Source of the DNA: Xylogone sp. PMI_703
Lineage: Eukaryota > Ascomycota > Leotiomycetes
Length of the DNA: 64,000 nt
Assembly: GCA_021399445.1 (NCBI GenBank)
Contig: JAJTUQ010000001.1
Span: 62,001-126,000 of the forward strand
Direction of reading: 5' to 3'
The position numbers and the translations under genes were made by a program. Positions 33,392 to 44,798 of the stretch are shown here, piece by piece (the first letter of the stretch is position 1; every line of letters starts with the position of its first letter). The notes under the pieces were generated by a model that had not been told where the DNA came from, did no database searches, and worked only from the letters and a program-made list of their open reading frames with translations.

Positions 33392-33728
33392 CTCGAAATG
33401 TGTTACTGTGTTTGTGAGACGAGAATCATCGAGGACTGGCTTCAAGGTCAAACATTAGTTGGAGGAACGCCGTCACGTCGGTACTGCACGGCTAGGAGCG
33501 GCTTCCCCAACTTTCCAGAGCCGAAACCCCGGAGTCGCAAGTGCACGGACCTTGAGATTGTTGCCCCGCCAACGAAACACAAACGCTAGAATGCGTGACG
33601 TCCGTCTACGTGTTCGCCAATGCAGTGAAATCGAGACGCAATAGTATCGTGAGCTTCAATTGAGGTGAACACTTGCAGTTTCTATTGAAGCTCACAAGGA
33701 GGAGTCTATCCGGATTACGCTCAATCTC
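33392..33728. promoter_or_regulatory. divergent promoter between BCKDH E1 beta and GH5 glucanase
   Basis: 337 bp between two divergent starts. The minus-strand frame is open 20 codons upstream of the chosen E1-beta ATG, but from a non-ATG codon. No specific site recognised. Confidence 0.5.
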
Positions 33729-35849
33729 ATGGCCTCGCAAGAGCCCTCGCGGCGAAGGCGTAGGGACCGGGACCGAGACCGAGATCGCGAAAGAGAAAGA
33801 GAGCGCCGTCATGCGAGAAGGAGACACCATGGGTCGGCCCCTTCAGCACGAAGATATCGACCTGAATCAACTACCGAGTCATCGCTATCGCAACCTGCAT
33901 CACAAGGACTATCTGCGGACTCATTGGCGACGCTAAATCTCATAAACCGTGAAGCCGCTAGACGAGAAGAAATGGCAACCAGGAGAATGAGACGAAAACG
34001 CAACCGTGAAGTAGTGGACGAGAACCTCACGACAGAACGAGAGAAACGGCCACATAGGAGGAGAAAGAATAGGATTGTCAGCGGGTCTTTGCTTGAGGAA
34101 GGTGAAAGTGCAAAACTGAGAGGCCTGCGGGGAGGAGGCATTATACAGGAGGAGGACCAGTATGAGGCGGAAGAGAGGTCAAGAAAGAAGAAGAAGCGAA
34201 TATGTAAGCATGTTCCAAGCTATTGTATTCCGGCTAGGAGATATAAGCTGACTGTTCTAGGGATTGGGATTGGATTGCTGTTGGTTCTAATTATCATCAT
34301 TGCAGTAGCCGTTTCTGTCAGCAACAAAAAGAGCTCCAAATCTAGCGATCCTTCTTCGAGCCCGAGTACCAATAGCGGAGGAAGCTCTAACGACGATGAT
34401 GTGCCGACTGCCGCAAAGGGTACCTACCTGGATCCGGCTACGTGGTACGACACAACAGACTTCAATACCACATACACGAATGAAACAGTTGGAGGACTAC
34501 CAATTATGGGCCTATTCACCGACTGGGATGATTCTAAAAGTGCCAATAAGAATACTCCGCCAATAAATAAACCATGGGGCTCCTACGCCAATATGCCAGT
34601 TCGAGGGGTGAATCTGGGTGGATGGCTCTCGTTGGAACCATTCATCACACCCTCTCTTTTCAACTACGATCCGAAGCTCGGTATTGTTGATGAATATACT
34701 CTATGCCAACATCTGGGACCTGATGCGGCAAAATCAACGCTCGAGCAACATTATGCAACATTCGTGACGGAACAAACATTTATAGATATTGCTGCTGCAG
34801 GACTGGATCATGTTCGGATACCTTACTCTTACTGGGCAGTGGTGACATATCCCGGAGATCCCTACGTTTTTAGAACTTCATGGAGGTATCTCCTTCGAGC
34901 GATTGAATGGGCTCGAAAACATGGACTGCGCATAAATTTGGACCTTCACGGATTGCCAGGGAGTCAGAATGGTTGGAACCATAGTGGGCGACTTGGCCCA
35001 ATTGGCTGGCTAAATGGAACAGATGGCGATCTAAATTCCCAGAGATCGCTTGATGTTCACAACCAACTCTCCCAGTTCTTCGCTCAACCAAGATATCAAA
35101 ATATCATCTCGTTTTATGGCCTCGCTAATGAACCCAAGATGATATCTCTCGACACCAATAGCGTCATACAATGGTCTGAGAATGCTTACAATCTCGTACG
35201 CAAAAACGGCATAAATGCCTATATCGTTTTCGGCGATGGCTTTTTAGGTCTGACTAAATGGCAAGGCCAATTCCAAGGCTACGATGGGATGGTGCTAGAT
35301 GTCCATCAATACGTCATCTTTAACATAGCCCAAATTGTGTACAATCATACAGCAAAAGTTCAATATGCCTGCCAAGGCTGGTCGGAGCAGTCGGAGCAGA
35401 GCATGAACACTGCAACCGGATTTGGTCCAACCATCTTCGCAGAATGGTCCCAAGCCGACACTGATTGTGCTCCGAATCTTAACAATGTTGGCTGGGGAAC
35501 ACGATGGCAAGGAACATACGCATCGGGCGATCCAACTACTCAAGTTCTATCCCCAGACTGTCCGACGCAGGATTCAACATGTGATTGCACAAGCGCGAAT
35601 GCAGACCCAGGCACATATAGCGACGCGTACAAACAGTTCTTAAAGATGTTTGCCGAAGCCCAAATGGCCAGTTTCGAAAAGGGATGGGGGTGGTTCTACT
35701 GGACTTGGGTGACCGAGAGTGCAACTCAGTGGAGTTACAAGGACGGTTTGGCGGCTGGAATTCTGCCAAAATTGGCATATCAGCCCGATTTCGACTGCAC
35801 CCAGGATATCCCTTCTTTTGTTGCAATGGGATTATCGGAGACCTATTAG
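33729..35849 (+). CDS. membrane-anchored GH5 glucan 1,3-beta-glucosidase (ExgD-like)
   Basis: Single exon, 706 aa, type II membrane topology. Residues 1-170 are cytosolic and very Arg-rich (RD/RE repeats at 8-28, KKKKR near 154-158). One membrane helix lies at about 173-198, followed by a Ser-rich linker to about 230. The GH5 catalytic domain begins with RGVNLGGWLSLEPFITPSLF. The acid/base Glu is in YGLANEP and the nucleophile Glu in TIFAEWSQ. Family members trim or remodel wall beta-1,3-glucan at the cell surface. Length and layout match fungal exgD proteins. Ends near a conserved C-x-Q-D-I-P motif. Confidence 0.94.
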   Translation: MASQEPSRRRRRDRDRDRDRERERERRHARRRHHGSAPSARRYRPESTTESSLSQPASQGLSADSLATLNLINREAARREEMATRRMRRKRNREVVDENLTTEREKRPHRRRKNRIVSGSLLEEGESAKLRGLRGGGIIQEEDQYEAEERSRKKKKRICKHVPSYCIPARRYKLTVLGIGIGLLLVLIIIIAVAVSVSNKKSSKSSDPSSSPSTNSGGSSNDDDVPTAAKGTYLDPATWYDTTDFNTTYTNETVGGLPIMGLFTDWDDSKSANKNTPPINKPWGSYANMPVRGVNLGGWLSLEPFITPSLFNYDPKLGIVDEYTLCQHLGPDAAKSTLEQHYATFVTEQTFIDIAAAGLDHVRIPYSYWAVVTYPGDPYVFRTSWRYLLRAIEWARKHGLRINLDLHGLPGSQNGWNHSGRLGPIGWLNGTDGDLNSQRSLDVHNQLSQFFAQPRYQNIISFYGLANEPKMISLDTNSVIQWSENAYNLVRKNGINAYIVFGDGFLGLTKWQGQFQGYDGMVLDVHQYVIFNIAQIVYNHTAKVQYACQGWSEQSEQSMNTATGFGPTIFAEWSQADTDCAPNLNNVGWGTRWQGTYASGDPTTQVLSPDCPTQDSTCDCTSANADPGTYSDAYKQFLKMFAEAQMASFEKGWGWFYWTWVTESATQWSYKDGLAAGILPKLAYQPDFDCTQDIPSFVAMGLSETY

Positions 35850-36285
35850 ATTCACTGCTGGTTTTCGATGTTGACCCCGATGATGTCATGCTGATTTTAT
35901 GTCTCCTAATGTATTCAATATGGTAATGTGGTTCGGGTAAGTGATGGCGGATAGGATGAGTATGTTTTAATGTTTTTATGTATGTATATATAATGTATAA
36001 CGTCCTGAATATTATGCATCTAGATATGGGCAGTTGGGTGGATGCTGGATTGGACTAGAAGGTTGTTATTTGGCATTTGTTTGGAGTTGGAGATACACCT
36101 TGATACACACACACATACACACACACACACACATATATATATATAAACGTTCATGCTTTTTATCTCTTTTCCCGTAATATGCCATAAATCGTTAAACTTG
36201 ACTAGTTCTCTGATATTGGATAGTATGTATAATTTTCAGTAAAAACATGCGGGATGAGCTGGGAAATACATAAAACGTCGCATGA
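35850..36285. other. intergenic region between convergent genes, with a microsatellite
   Basis: 3' flanks of the GH5 and cupin genes. It contains the AC/AT microsatellite at 36105-36145; nothing else recognised. Confidence 0.6.
36105..36145. repeat. (AC)n-(AT)n microsatellite
   Basis: About 41 nt of alternating AC dinucleotides, one T interruption, changing to AT dinucleotides at the right end. Confidence 0.95.
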
Positions 36286-37378
36286 TTACTCTGTGCGGTA
36301 CATATTCAGATTCTCTAACAAGGGCATGTCTGACAAACTAACCAGGTAAGCATCAACAGCTTCATCTGCAATGTGCGTAATCCGACTCCATGATGGAACA
36401 GCAAATGTGTCGCGTACAGTCCAAGATAGTGTCTTCGTTTCCCCATTTGCCCCTTCAATAGCAGTCCTCCCGGAACCAGCTTGGACATGGAAGACGAAGG
36501 AGCAGGTTGAGCGAGCAGGTGTTGACGTCTTACCGGCTTTCAGTCGTAAGGCATGTGCACCTAATGTGCTAGAAACGTGAGAACCATCTGGTCTTCGATA
36601 CGTGTCTTGGACGTAATCGTCGCACTGCAGATCTAATTTTCTCTTCATATTTAACCAAGGGAATCTAAATGGGTCGTCGTTATCCATAGGTCTAGATTGT
36701 TTCCCAATGTCAGAACATCTCAAGAATAGCTTCTAGGGTATCAATACATCTACATACTTTGTTTGATAGATGGGATCGGGGAAGTTCTCCGCAAAATGAA
36801 TGGGTAACTTATGGTAGATCGGCAAATCATTTGCATCTAGCCATATCATCGGATCCTTTCCATCAAGACCATGGTCGTGCCAGGTCCAAGATGGAGTTAA
36901 AACCAGATCTCCAGTCTCCATGGCAATCCTCTCTCCTTCGACGGAAGTGAAGCCAGCTTGTCCCTCAATAATGAATCGAATAGCGAAAGCACGATGCCTA
37001 TGAGCCGCCGCTGTCTCGCCTGGTTTAATTAGTTGGAGGCCACAGGTAATAGTATCGGTAGTATAAGGAGGTTCTGCTCGCGATACATCAGTACACACGC
37101 TATCACTCTACAACAGATCCATTACTCATTGAGGGATTAGTGAGGATCAACACCCGTCTTTGCGCTTCCTCTGCATTAATTAACCGTGCAGCAGTCAACA
37201 TCAAAGGTCGCAAGTCCTCATATTTCCATAGAGCTACAGATGCAGCCGGAGTAGGCTTTGGGGCGACCACCCCTGTAGCTTTCCACAGCGGATTCACATT
37301 ATATCCTCGGAGCTCCGAGATGTACTTGTCCTTCTCCCCTACCGCAGGGGATAACTCTGTAGCAGCTGCGCTGGACAT
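36286..37378 (-). CDS. gentisate 1,2-dioxygenase-like bicupin
   Basis: Exons (minus strand) 37126-37378, 36758-37073 and 36286-36691 give about 324 aa. The ATG at 37376-37378 is used; the frame above it starts only at TTG. First cupin: LQLIKPGETAAAHRHRAFAI, FIIEGQAGFTSVEGER, SWTWHDHG (iron-ligand histidines). The second cupin is weaker (SSTLGAHALRLKAG, TFAVPSWSR), as in gentisate dioxygenases. The family opens the ring of gentisate or salicylate to maleylpyruvate-type products. Intron 1 (37074-37125) restores NPSMKPPYTTDT. Intron 2 can end at 36692 (66 nt, CTGAC branch, favoured) or 27 nt earlier (39 nt). Confidence 0.85.
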
Positions 37379-37869
37379 GCTGCAAAAGATTGAAGATCTA
37401 TCCCGAAGAGTAAGAAAACTTCTCCGATCAATGTACAAAAGTGTGATTGTAGTACTACAACAAGGGTATACCGAATGTTGGTTTCAACAAGTACCGACGA
37501 TTTTACTCCCACTTTTGACACGTGGAAACCATGAATCAATGCGTAGGTATACGGTACAATTTCCTAATTTGGTTTAGCTGAATTCGCTTATTCCGAGGGT
37601 AAAGGATGTGTATTAGAGAGGAAGTGTGAGTATTGATCTTACTGTCTAAGAAATTCAATCGTACCCCGAGGAAGACACCTATTTTCTGTCTCTGTGCCAA
37701 AACGTTGGATAATTTTGAGGCAGCATACCACCAATGGAAATCCGGTTTCTAAGCACGTTCATGATTTATTAGACTCCGTGATCCATCTAGATGCCCCAGT
37801 TTAGATTGAAAGTTGGGATGAAACTTATTTTAATGTGGGTGTATCGCTCCCTATACAATTCTCATTTCA
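37379..37869. other. promoter of the cupin gene and degraded sequence before the GH3 relic
   Basis: No intact gene. The right half may be further eroded GH3 sequence, but stops prevent a reliable reading. Confidence 0.4.
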
Positions 37870-38305
37870 ACAGATGAAGCTCACCTACCATTCTTCGATC
37901 GTGATGCCACTAAGATCCGTTATGATCGTTGGCATGGCCAGCGTCTACTAGATAAGCACAATGTTCCAGTCGCATTCTCTCTCGGCTTTGGACTATTTTG
38001 GACTATCATACACAACATTTGCTATGGCTGACCTTCGAGCTGAGCAAGTAGATATAAATAAAGAGAAGGAAGAAATGCTAGTGAGGTTCTCCGTGAGTAA
38101 CACAGGGGCTCGGAGAGGGAGACATATCGTCCAAATATATGGACTTCCTGGACTGGATGACTTTCCTGCTCGCGTGTTACTGAATTTCACTCCCGTGGAT
38201 TTGGATGCCGGAGAGTCAGAGAATATCACAGTCTCTGCTTCACTGAGGCCACTCAGAGCTAGGTCAATGGTGTATTCAGGCTACCTTCGAAGGATGTTAA
38301 AATAG
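37870..38305 (+). pseudogene. 3' remnant of a GH3 beta-glucosidase gene
   Basis: The frame from 37870 reads TDEAHLPFFDRDATKIRYDR, then WHGQRLLDKHNVP and FSLGFG, then breaks. The adjacent frame continues FGLSYTTFAMADLRAEQVD and a fibronectin-III-like domain (SNTGARRGRHIVQIYGLPG, LLNFTPVDLDAGES). These are consecutive parts of a fungal GH3 glucosidase C-terminus. The break sits at a local near-duplication of GGACTAT around 37990-38010. The catalytic N-terminal barrel is missing upstream. A relic, not a functional enzyme. Confidence 0.75.
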
Positions 38306-38553
38306 AGGTGTCGTCGTTCTCTGGCGACCCTCATGGATTACGAATTACATGTAAAATTTAGTGATAATATGTTAAGCTACAAGTTTTAGGGTAGATAAAT
38401 AAAGAAACTCTATCAAACTACTTGGAATTGTGTCGGCGAAGACCTCAAATTGCGCTTAAAAACGAGTTTCTCTTCATATTCTGCTATTCTATCTATGCTT
38501 GCTTCCCTTTGTAACTCGAATTTAGAGAGTCAAATCTTGAGCAAGAAGGCAAT

Positions 38554-39629
38554 TTATAGCTCGGGTGTATCAGCATAGTGATAATCTGGGCCAGTAGGGC
38601 CACTTGCTGCCCCGCTCCTTGTACCAAATACTGCTGCTGTATCTACCACGCTTCGCAGTTCCTTAAGCTCTTCTTGAGTAAGACTCACATCCAATGCCTC
38701 CATATTCTCGTCCAAGTACTTCTTTCTTTGGGTGCCAGGAATTGGGATGATCTCGGGCCCTTGTGCCAGAAGAAAAGCCAGTGCCAACTGACCAGATGTG
38801 CATCCTTTCTTTGCTGCAAGCTGCTGGATATGGTTGACCAGCTGCATATTTTTAGGAAAGTTCTCATCAGAATACCTTGGGTGATTACGACGGACGTCGC
38901 TCTCTTCAAAGTCGAATCTTGATTTATATGTCCCTGTGAGCATCCCCTTTGCTAATGGTCCATAAGCAACTATGGAGACTCCTAGTTCACGGCACGTATC
39001 TAAGAGACCAGACTTCTCTACGTCGAGATCGAACGGCGAATATTCCATCTGGACAGCTGAGATTGGGTGAATAGCATGTGCACGACGCAGTGTGCGAGGA
39101 GAGACCTCAGAAAGACCCAGGTATTTTATCTTGCCTTCCTTCTTAAGTTCAACCATTGCTTCGATAGTCTTCTCAATTGGCGTCTTTTTATCAACACGAT
39201 GACAATAGTACAGATCAATTGTTGGGATCCCAAGCCGTTTAAGAGACTTTTCGCAGGCAATACGAACATACTGAGGGTCCGAACGGACAGTGAGTTTACC
39301 ATCCTCAACTATAACTAATCATTAGATGGGCGAATCTCAACGTTCATCGAAAGAGTTGACTGACCTGCTCCTCCGAATTTGGTAGCTATGAATATATCAT
39401 CTCTTTTACCGGTTTTCTGGAACCATTCCCCTATGAGATCTTCATTGTCACCATATACATCGGCCGAGTCCCAGAAACGCGCGCCAATTCCATGGGCATA
39501 TGAAAGAAAATCCAATCGTTCCTCAGGAGGAATAGATTTGCCCATGAAGGCTGACAAACCCATCAGTCCAAGACCGATGGCAGTCACAGCAGGACCGTCC
39601 CGACCTAAACTTCTTGTTGCTAAGGCCAT
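38554..39629 (-). CDS. aldo/keto reductase
   Basis: Exons (minus strand) 39365-39629 and 38554-39314 give 341 aa. The ATG at 39627-39629 begins MALATRSLGRDGPAVTAIG. The catalytic tetrad is visible: Asp and Tyr in DSADVYGDNE, Lys in IATKFGG, His in YYCHRVD. The later IVAYGPLAKGMLTG and IPIPGTQRKKYLDEN segments form the NADPH site typical of AKR13/AKR8-like fungal enzymes (pyridoxal reductase-like). Intron 39315-39364 joins to FGGAVIVEDGKL. Cytosolic carbonyl reduction is expected; the substrate is unknown. Confidence 0.92.
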
Positions 39630-40269
39630 GATAATGCAGATCAAGACTAAGTAAAGTTATGTTGTTTCTTTGATTTTGATTTTGATTTTTCTGCTATACG
39701 TCTTCATCATTGAAAGAAGTTCGCTATATTTATATCCACAACCCGTTATTTATATATCTGCTGACGTTTTAATAATGCTTGAGATTGACTAATACATAGG
39801 TACTCTTAGTTACAGTTACTCCTACGAGTAATTCAATTTATCTACATCAAGCCTAGTTTATTCGGTTTTAAGGACCGTAAATTTATAAGTTAAAAGTATC
39901 AAGTCCGAAATATAGAGAATGATATAACCAGCAAGACAGGGTTACGGAGTTAACGACGGCACTAGAGGCCCAAATTCGGTCCCGAACGCTTTGCGAGTAT
40001 ATACCCAAGATGGTAATCGTGATTTTCCGCATCAAGCATAGTGTGTCGGTCCATCTGCGAAATTACTAAGCAGACACACTTCCCCCTAATAACTTCCAAC
40101 GCCAACTCGGCGGCAATATTCTAATCTGAATTCCTAGTGTGAATACATTGGTTACAGAGAGTGGTCATACTCAAGGTATTTGCATCTGGATTATCTTTCC
40201 AGTGTTTCTATTCCACAATAGAGAACCCGTACTTCACTTCACTCCACCTACAAGTTGTCCTGTCGATAA
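39630..40269. promoter_or_regulatory. divergent promoter between aldo/keto reductase and zinc-cluster-less regulator
   Basis: 640 bp between divergent starts, with no gene recognised. The arrangement leaves open that the regulator controls the reductase. Confidence 0.45.
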
Positions 40270-41785
40270 ATGCCCTGGGCTTTCGTTAATAGCACCGTCA
40301 TCGGCCCTAAGCAAAGCGTAGCAGATAGGAAGCTTGTTCGTTCGCATGTGAAAAAACAAGCCCAGTGGTCGCAATATGGTCTTGTGCAGAGGACGAGACC
40401 GCTTGGAAAGCGCCTGCCTGCCGAGTTGACCAAATACATGCACGACTTTCGACCAAAGAAGGATTGCATTTCATCTTCTGACACATCGACTCAAGAGGGT
40501 AGTGGCGGTGATCAAAATTATAGTGCAGAAGATGCTACAGAACACAAGAAAGATACTCTAGGTGAACAACGTAATACAGCTCTTTCTTTGACTAAGACTC
40601 TATCACCACAGCGATTTGACCCGTTCAAGACACTTCCAGTCGAGATGGATTGTGAAGCAGAATTCCTTCTCTACTTATGTTAGTTCATCCTGTTGAAGTT
40701 AAAGCTCTTCCGATATATATATATATGTTGTGCTTACTGTGCATCTAGATTATGAAGTGATGATGCCAGAAAAGGATTTCGAGTGCTTCAAATACATTTG
40801 GCTTAGAAGATCAATAACTAACACGATGCTCTTTGAAGCTCTCTTGGCGACATGTGCAGGTTATAGAAAAGCTCTGTACGGGTGTGAAGAGACTCCAAGC
40901 TCATTAGCTCGAAAAAGCGACATTATAAATTATATCAATATGGCATTAGATGATCCCGCAAGAAGAACTAGCGATGATGTGATTGGTATTGTAGCATGTT
41001 TGACTGCTACTGAGGTATGATGTATTAATAATATCGGACGGAAACCTGCTAACCACGAGGCTTCGAAAGTATCTATGTTGTAACTTCCAAGCATTAGAGC
41101 ATCACAGTTCTGGACTGAAAAGAATAGTCGATTTACGAGGGGGGCTAGAAAGTTTTAGTACTACTTCATTATTACCGAGTTTAATACTCTGGTAAGCGTG
41201 GACTTCCACTATTACGGCGTTTAAACTAATCAAATGTCAAGGGCAGATCTATTAACAGCAATGGTTCCCGGGCTGCGAGCTAGATTTGAAGGCGAACTCA
41301 ATGCCCGGCCAGCTGCATGGATATTTAGGGATGGGCAACAAGATATTCTTTCAGCACTTGTTGATGACAACATTGGGAAGAGAACGATACAAGATCAAAA
41401 TATTAAAGATGCGAAAGATGCTCTCTACAGTATGTTCCATTTCTCGGCAATGATTAAAGACATGATGCATCGTAACGTTGCTATTGGCGAGCGATATATG
41501 GTAATGGACAGACTCATCTGCCTAGACCGGAGTATTCTTACCTCTTATGAGAGACTGAATTGCATGTCATCATCTTCACAACCTGCCATACTAGCTGGCA
41601 TAGTTTATTTGGTCACATTATTCTACACGTCCCAATTGCTGGATTATATAGAGTCTTCTTCTGACTCTTACATTAATCTAAAGTCTGATTTGGAATTATT
41701 AATTGGTAAGGTAGATCCAGAGGTACACAAAGATAACCAGGGTCTTCTTGAGTGGCTTTTATATACCACAAAGATAATATGTTAA
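40270..41785 (+). CDS. fungal-specific transcription-factor-domain protein without zinc cluster
   Basis: Exons 40270-40678, 40749-41014, 41100-41191 and 41242-41785 give 436 aa. The start MPWAFVNSTVIGPKQSVADR, then RKLVRSHVKK, is the usual opening of a large Pezizomycotina family (DUF3468-like) that often lacks the DNA-binding cluster. RIVDLRGGLESF in exon 3 is the conserved MVxLRGG block of the family. The middle and C-terminus are helical. No Zn2Cys6 motif is present, so direct DNA binding is uncertain. Exon 3 is inferred from frame and family similarity; other joins are clearer. Confidence 0.72.
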
Positions 41786-42178
41786 AATAATATCCTCGAG
41801 GAAATACAGACGTCTCTCAAGCTTGTTTGGATAGTATTTGTACCGCATGTGAAGATTTGCATTGCATAATGAGTTTAAGTATGTTTGAAATGATACTCGT
41901 AATTTTTTATAGCAGTGTCTTAGTTGTAGTCTCTGTGAATAGCTTCAGCTATATGTGCAACATTTGAACTAATTACAATCTTCGACGGAGGAGTGACCCG
42001 CACCCGGGAATCTGGGGAGAATTAGGCGAGTGAGGCCGGAAAAGGATCCCGGGCCCGGGGACTTAAGAATGTTGTAACAGAAGTACCAAATGCCGAAGGG
42101 AACGCAACTGGTAAGAGTTGATATCACGTATTCTAAGATTATTAATCAGGCAAAGTAAGAGTCGCAAATTCGTAGCGT
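41786..42178. other. intergenic region between convergent genes
   Basis: Contains a short GC-rich patch with CCCGGGCCCGGGG near 42049; no gene recognised. Confidence 0.5.
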
Positions 42179-43000
42179 TCAGATTAAATTGCGGTACAAA
42201 GGCGAGTTGGCAACTTCCTCTTTCCACAGCGGCCACGGCTTAACCGCTCCCTTAGCAGTTGTATTAGCCGTATCAGCAACTTCCTTTTCGGTGAAAAACT
42301 TAACACTCCCTCCCAATCCAAAAGCGTTCTGTTGAATCGCTGCATTTTGAGCTGTGTATATGCAACGTAAAACTGCCATCTCTATGCAGTCTGCAACAAC
42401 TACCATTCCATGGCCCCTCATCAATGCCACGACATGCTTAATCTTTGACCCCTCTCCTAAAGTTTTGGCCAATGATGCTCCCAGTTTAGGCTCTCGAACA
42501 AGCATATCATGCTGGTCATTTTCAGTATAAACTGAATCGAAGTCCCATACTGGCACTTTGGTACCTAAGAAGCCAGCCATGTGGAAGCACGCAGATAAAG
42601 GCTGAGAAGATATTGAAAAAGGGATCACTGATAATGAGTGAGAATGGACCACTGACTTGACCTCTGGATACGCCTTGTAGGTCTCAGAGTGGATAAACCT
42701 CTCCGAGAATCCTGTCACCATGTTAGTGGAAACCTTTCATTTGCTGTGCATGGAAGCATAGTCTCACATACCACGAGGTGCATTTGCATTAATTGGCTGC
42801 CCGGTCTCTATATCATAGATTACAAGATCTTCAGCTCCTGTTACCAGGGCTGGCGCTAGATATCTTGACATCAAGAACAGTTTGTCGGATAGTCGAACCG
42901 AGAGATGACCGTATGCATCAACTATGCCATGATAGTGAAGGATGTGGCAACCATCCACATACTTGCGGAGGAGGTCTGGAGATAGTTCGCTGACCTGCAT
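42179..43000 (-). CDS. class II aldolase/adducin-domain protein (second copy in window)
   Basis: Exons (minus strand) 42772-43000 and 42179-42711 give 253 aa. The domain fills the protein: HGIVDAYGHLSVRLSD (about 24-39), then SVVHSHSLSVIPFS with two metal histidines, and ALMRGHGMVVVAD with the third. The join restores NAPRGFSERFIHSE. It is clearly different from the 19778 aldolase: shorter, with a different C-terminus and closer to bacterial HCOMODA/aldolase-decarboxylase types. Substrate unknown. Confidence 0.88.
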
Positions 43001-44036
43001 TTTTATTATTCAGCAATTAATAGTGGTATCCAGAGAATGAAGGAAGGGGGATCATTTGCAACTATAAATCCACTATTGTAGTGCGGGGTTGGCCTTCCGA
43101 GTTTTCGGAGAACCATCATTACGGCAACTTCATTCCGACATCAACTTGTTAGCAGATTTGTCCATTGATCGTTCCACTCTATTTTTCCCAGTATTAACTA
43201 TCATTGCAATCTCTATGGTGTGGGTGGAAGTAAATTACTGTAATCTAATTGTTTACATTATATTTTTTATGTTATTTTCTCTGTGGGTCAAACTTCTTTC
43301 TCGTTAACATAACATGAGCCTCTTAAAGAGGATTCAGAGCAAATTTGAAGATCTTTCACGATTTGGAAGACTGAGAGAGACGTGTGCTTCAGACAGTGAA
43401 TCTATTACTGATTTGAATATTATAGCCGGAAAGTTGAAAGCTCATTTAATTATAGTCCCCTCAGGTGTGTATAGCTTCAAGAAAGGCAAAATAAGTTAAT
43501 ATATCAAGTCAGGTTCAACTTTAGTGATACGTGCCCTATGTCATTACTGTAAGAAATATAAAGCAACTAGAGGTATCTGCATCAGAAATTCGGATACCCA
43601 GAATTGAGTACCCGACTTGGTCAGACGATTTGGTACTGTGCTATTTGAAAAAGCTTGAACGTTCTAGGTCATATTTGCCTCATAGAGGATTTTTATCAAG
43701 CAGCGATCTCCTCCTATAAGCTCGGAGATAAGCCGACTGGGTTATAGACTAGGAGTAGATGTATGACGATGAAGTTCAAGTCCAGAATTTGTAGTTGTGG
43801 ATAAGCAAGCCTTATCTCTAGCCGAGGCCTATCTCTTGCCGACAAAGCCTAAGAGAGGTTTGTTGGTCGTGGTCATCATTGGTAACTACAGTAGCACGAC
43901 ACGTGCGTAGTATCTGGTGAAACCATAAATTTACCTTCAATCTCATCAAGAATGGAACAACTGGAACTGGAACTTTACCAAGTTATATTATCTGATCTCC
44001 CCGAATCAATTGTTCTATAGAAAGATATAACAGGAA
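43001..44036. other. gene-poor region and promoter of the DUF1868 gene
   Basis: Two short frames near 43314-43730 have no recognisable family. The right part holds the GATA-containing element at 43812-43843. Confidence 0.45.
43812..43843. promoter_or_regulatory. GATA-pair element shared with 49812-49842
   Basis: TTATCTCTAGCCGAG then gCCTATCTCTTGCCGAC: two inverted GATA sites (AGATAA, AGATAG), each followed by a CCGA. It lies about 225 bp upstream of the DUF1868 start. The copy at 49812 differs at only a few positions and by one gap. Confidence 0.5.
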
Positions 44037-44798
44037 ATGGCACTATCTACAACCATCACTACAACTACTGCCACTTCTTCTCTAGCTCTAGAGCGTCCGC
44101 CTTACCCCATTGGAATCCCAGCAAAGTTCTCTCCAGATGGAGTAGTCCAAAGGTACGCAGGTAATACCACAATTTGCCACGTACCTCTTGATTCTCCCAT
44201 CCAACCCGGCCTATATGTTGTCCACTCTGCTCTCAAGTCTCATCCGATCCTCTCAAAGAGAATCCATCTCTTGCCTATACCTTCATGGCACATGACGGTC
44301 TTTGATGGCGTCCGCGAGAAAGAATGTGAACCTGGGATGTGGCCTCCAGGCAAAGAGAAGCAGCCACTGGATATGTGTACTGAAGATTTCAGCAAGAAAC
44401 TGAGACGGTTAGGTCTAGAATTGGAAAAAGAGGGCTTAGCACCACCCTATCGGATGCGTGTCCGAGGCTTCGATCCCGCTGTCGTGGGCATTGGTCTTGA
44501 GATCGAGGGGGCAACGGCAGACGAGGAAAAGCGCATGAGGCGGTTAAGAGACCGGCTTGCCGACACCTTGGGGTTCAGAGCACCAAACCATGAAACTTAC
44601 GGCTTCCACATCAGTATGGCCTATTTGATGAGGCACATAGACGGAGAAGAGAGAGACGAATTGAACAAGTTGTTTGAGCAACACCTCCCGGAATTGCAGC
44701 GAGAGTTTGACCTTGGCGCGGTCGAGTTCTGCACCTTTGAAAATATGTATGCTTTTCCGAGACTATTTTACCTTGGGGAGAAGGAAGAGGAGCAGTGA
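44037..44798 (+). CDS. DUF1868 / 2H-phosphoesterase-like protein
   Basis: Single exon, 253 aa. Two H-x-[TS] motifs are seen: SWHMTVFDG (about 82-90) and YGFHISMAY (about 185-193). This is the arrangement of the 2H phosphoesterase superfamily (LigT-like), and the surrounding IPAKFSPDGVVQRYAGNTTI and YPF..LP..FYLG segments fit DUF1868. The family may hydrolyse 2',3'-cyclic or other small nucleotide phosphodiesters; the fungal substrate is not known. The first 20 residues are Thr/Ser-rich. Confidence 0.85.
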   Translation: MALSTTITTTTATSSLALERPPYPIGIPAKFSPDGVVQRYAGNTTICHVPLDSPIQPGLYVVHSALKSHPILSKRIHLLPIPSWHMTVFDGVREKECEPGMWPPGKEKQPLDMCTEDFSKKLRRLGLELEKEGLAPPYRMRVRGFDPAVVGIGLEIEGATADEEKRMRRLRDRLADTLGFRAPNHETYGFHISMAYLMRHIDGEERDELNKLFEQHLPELQREFDLGAVEFCTFENMYAFPRLFYLGEKEEEQ

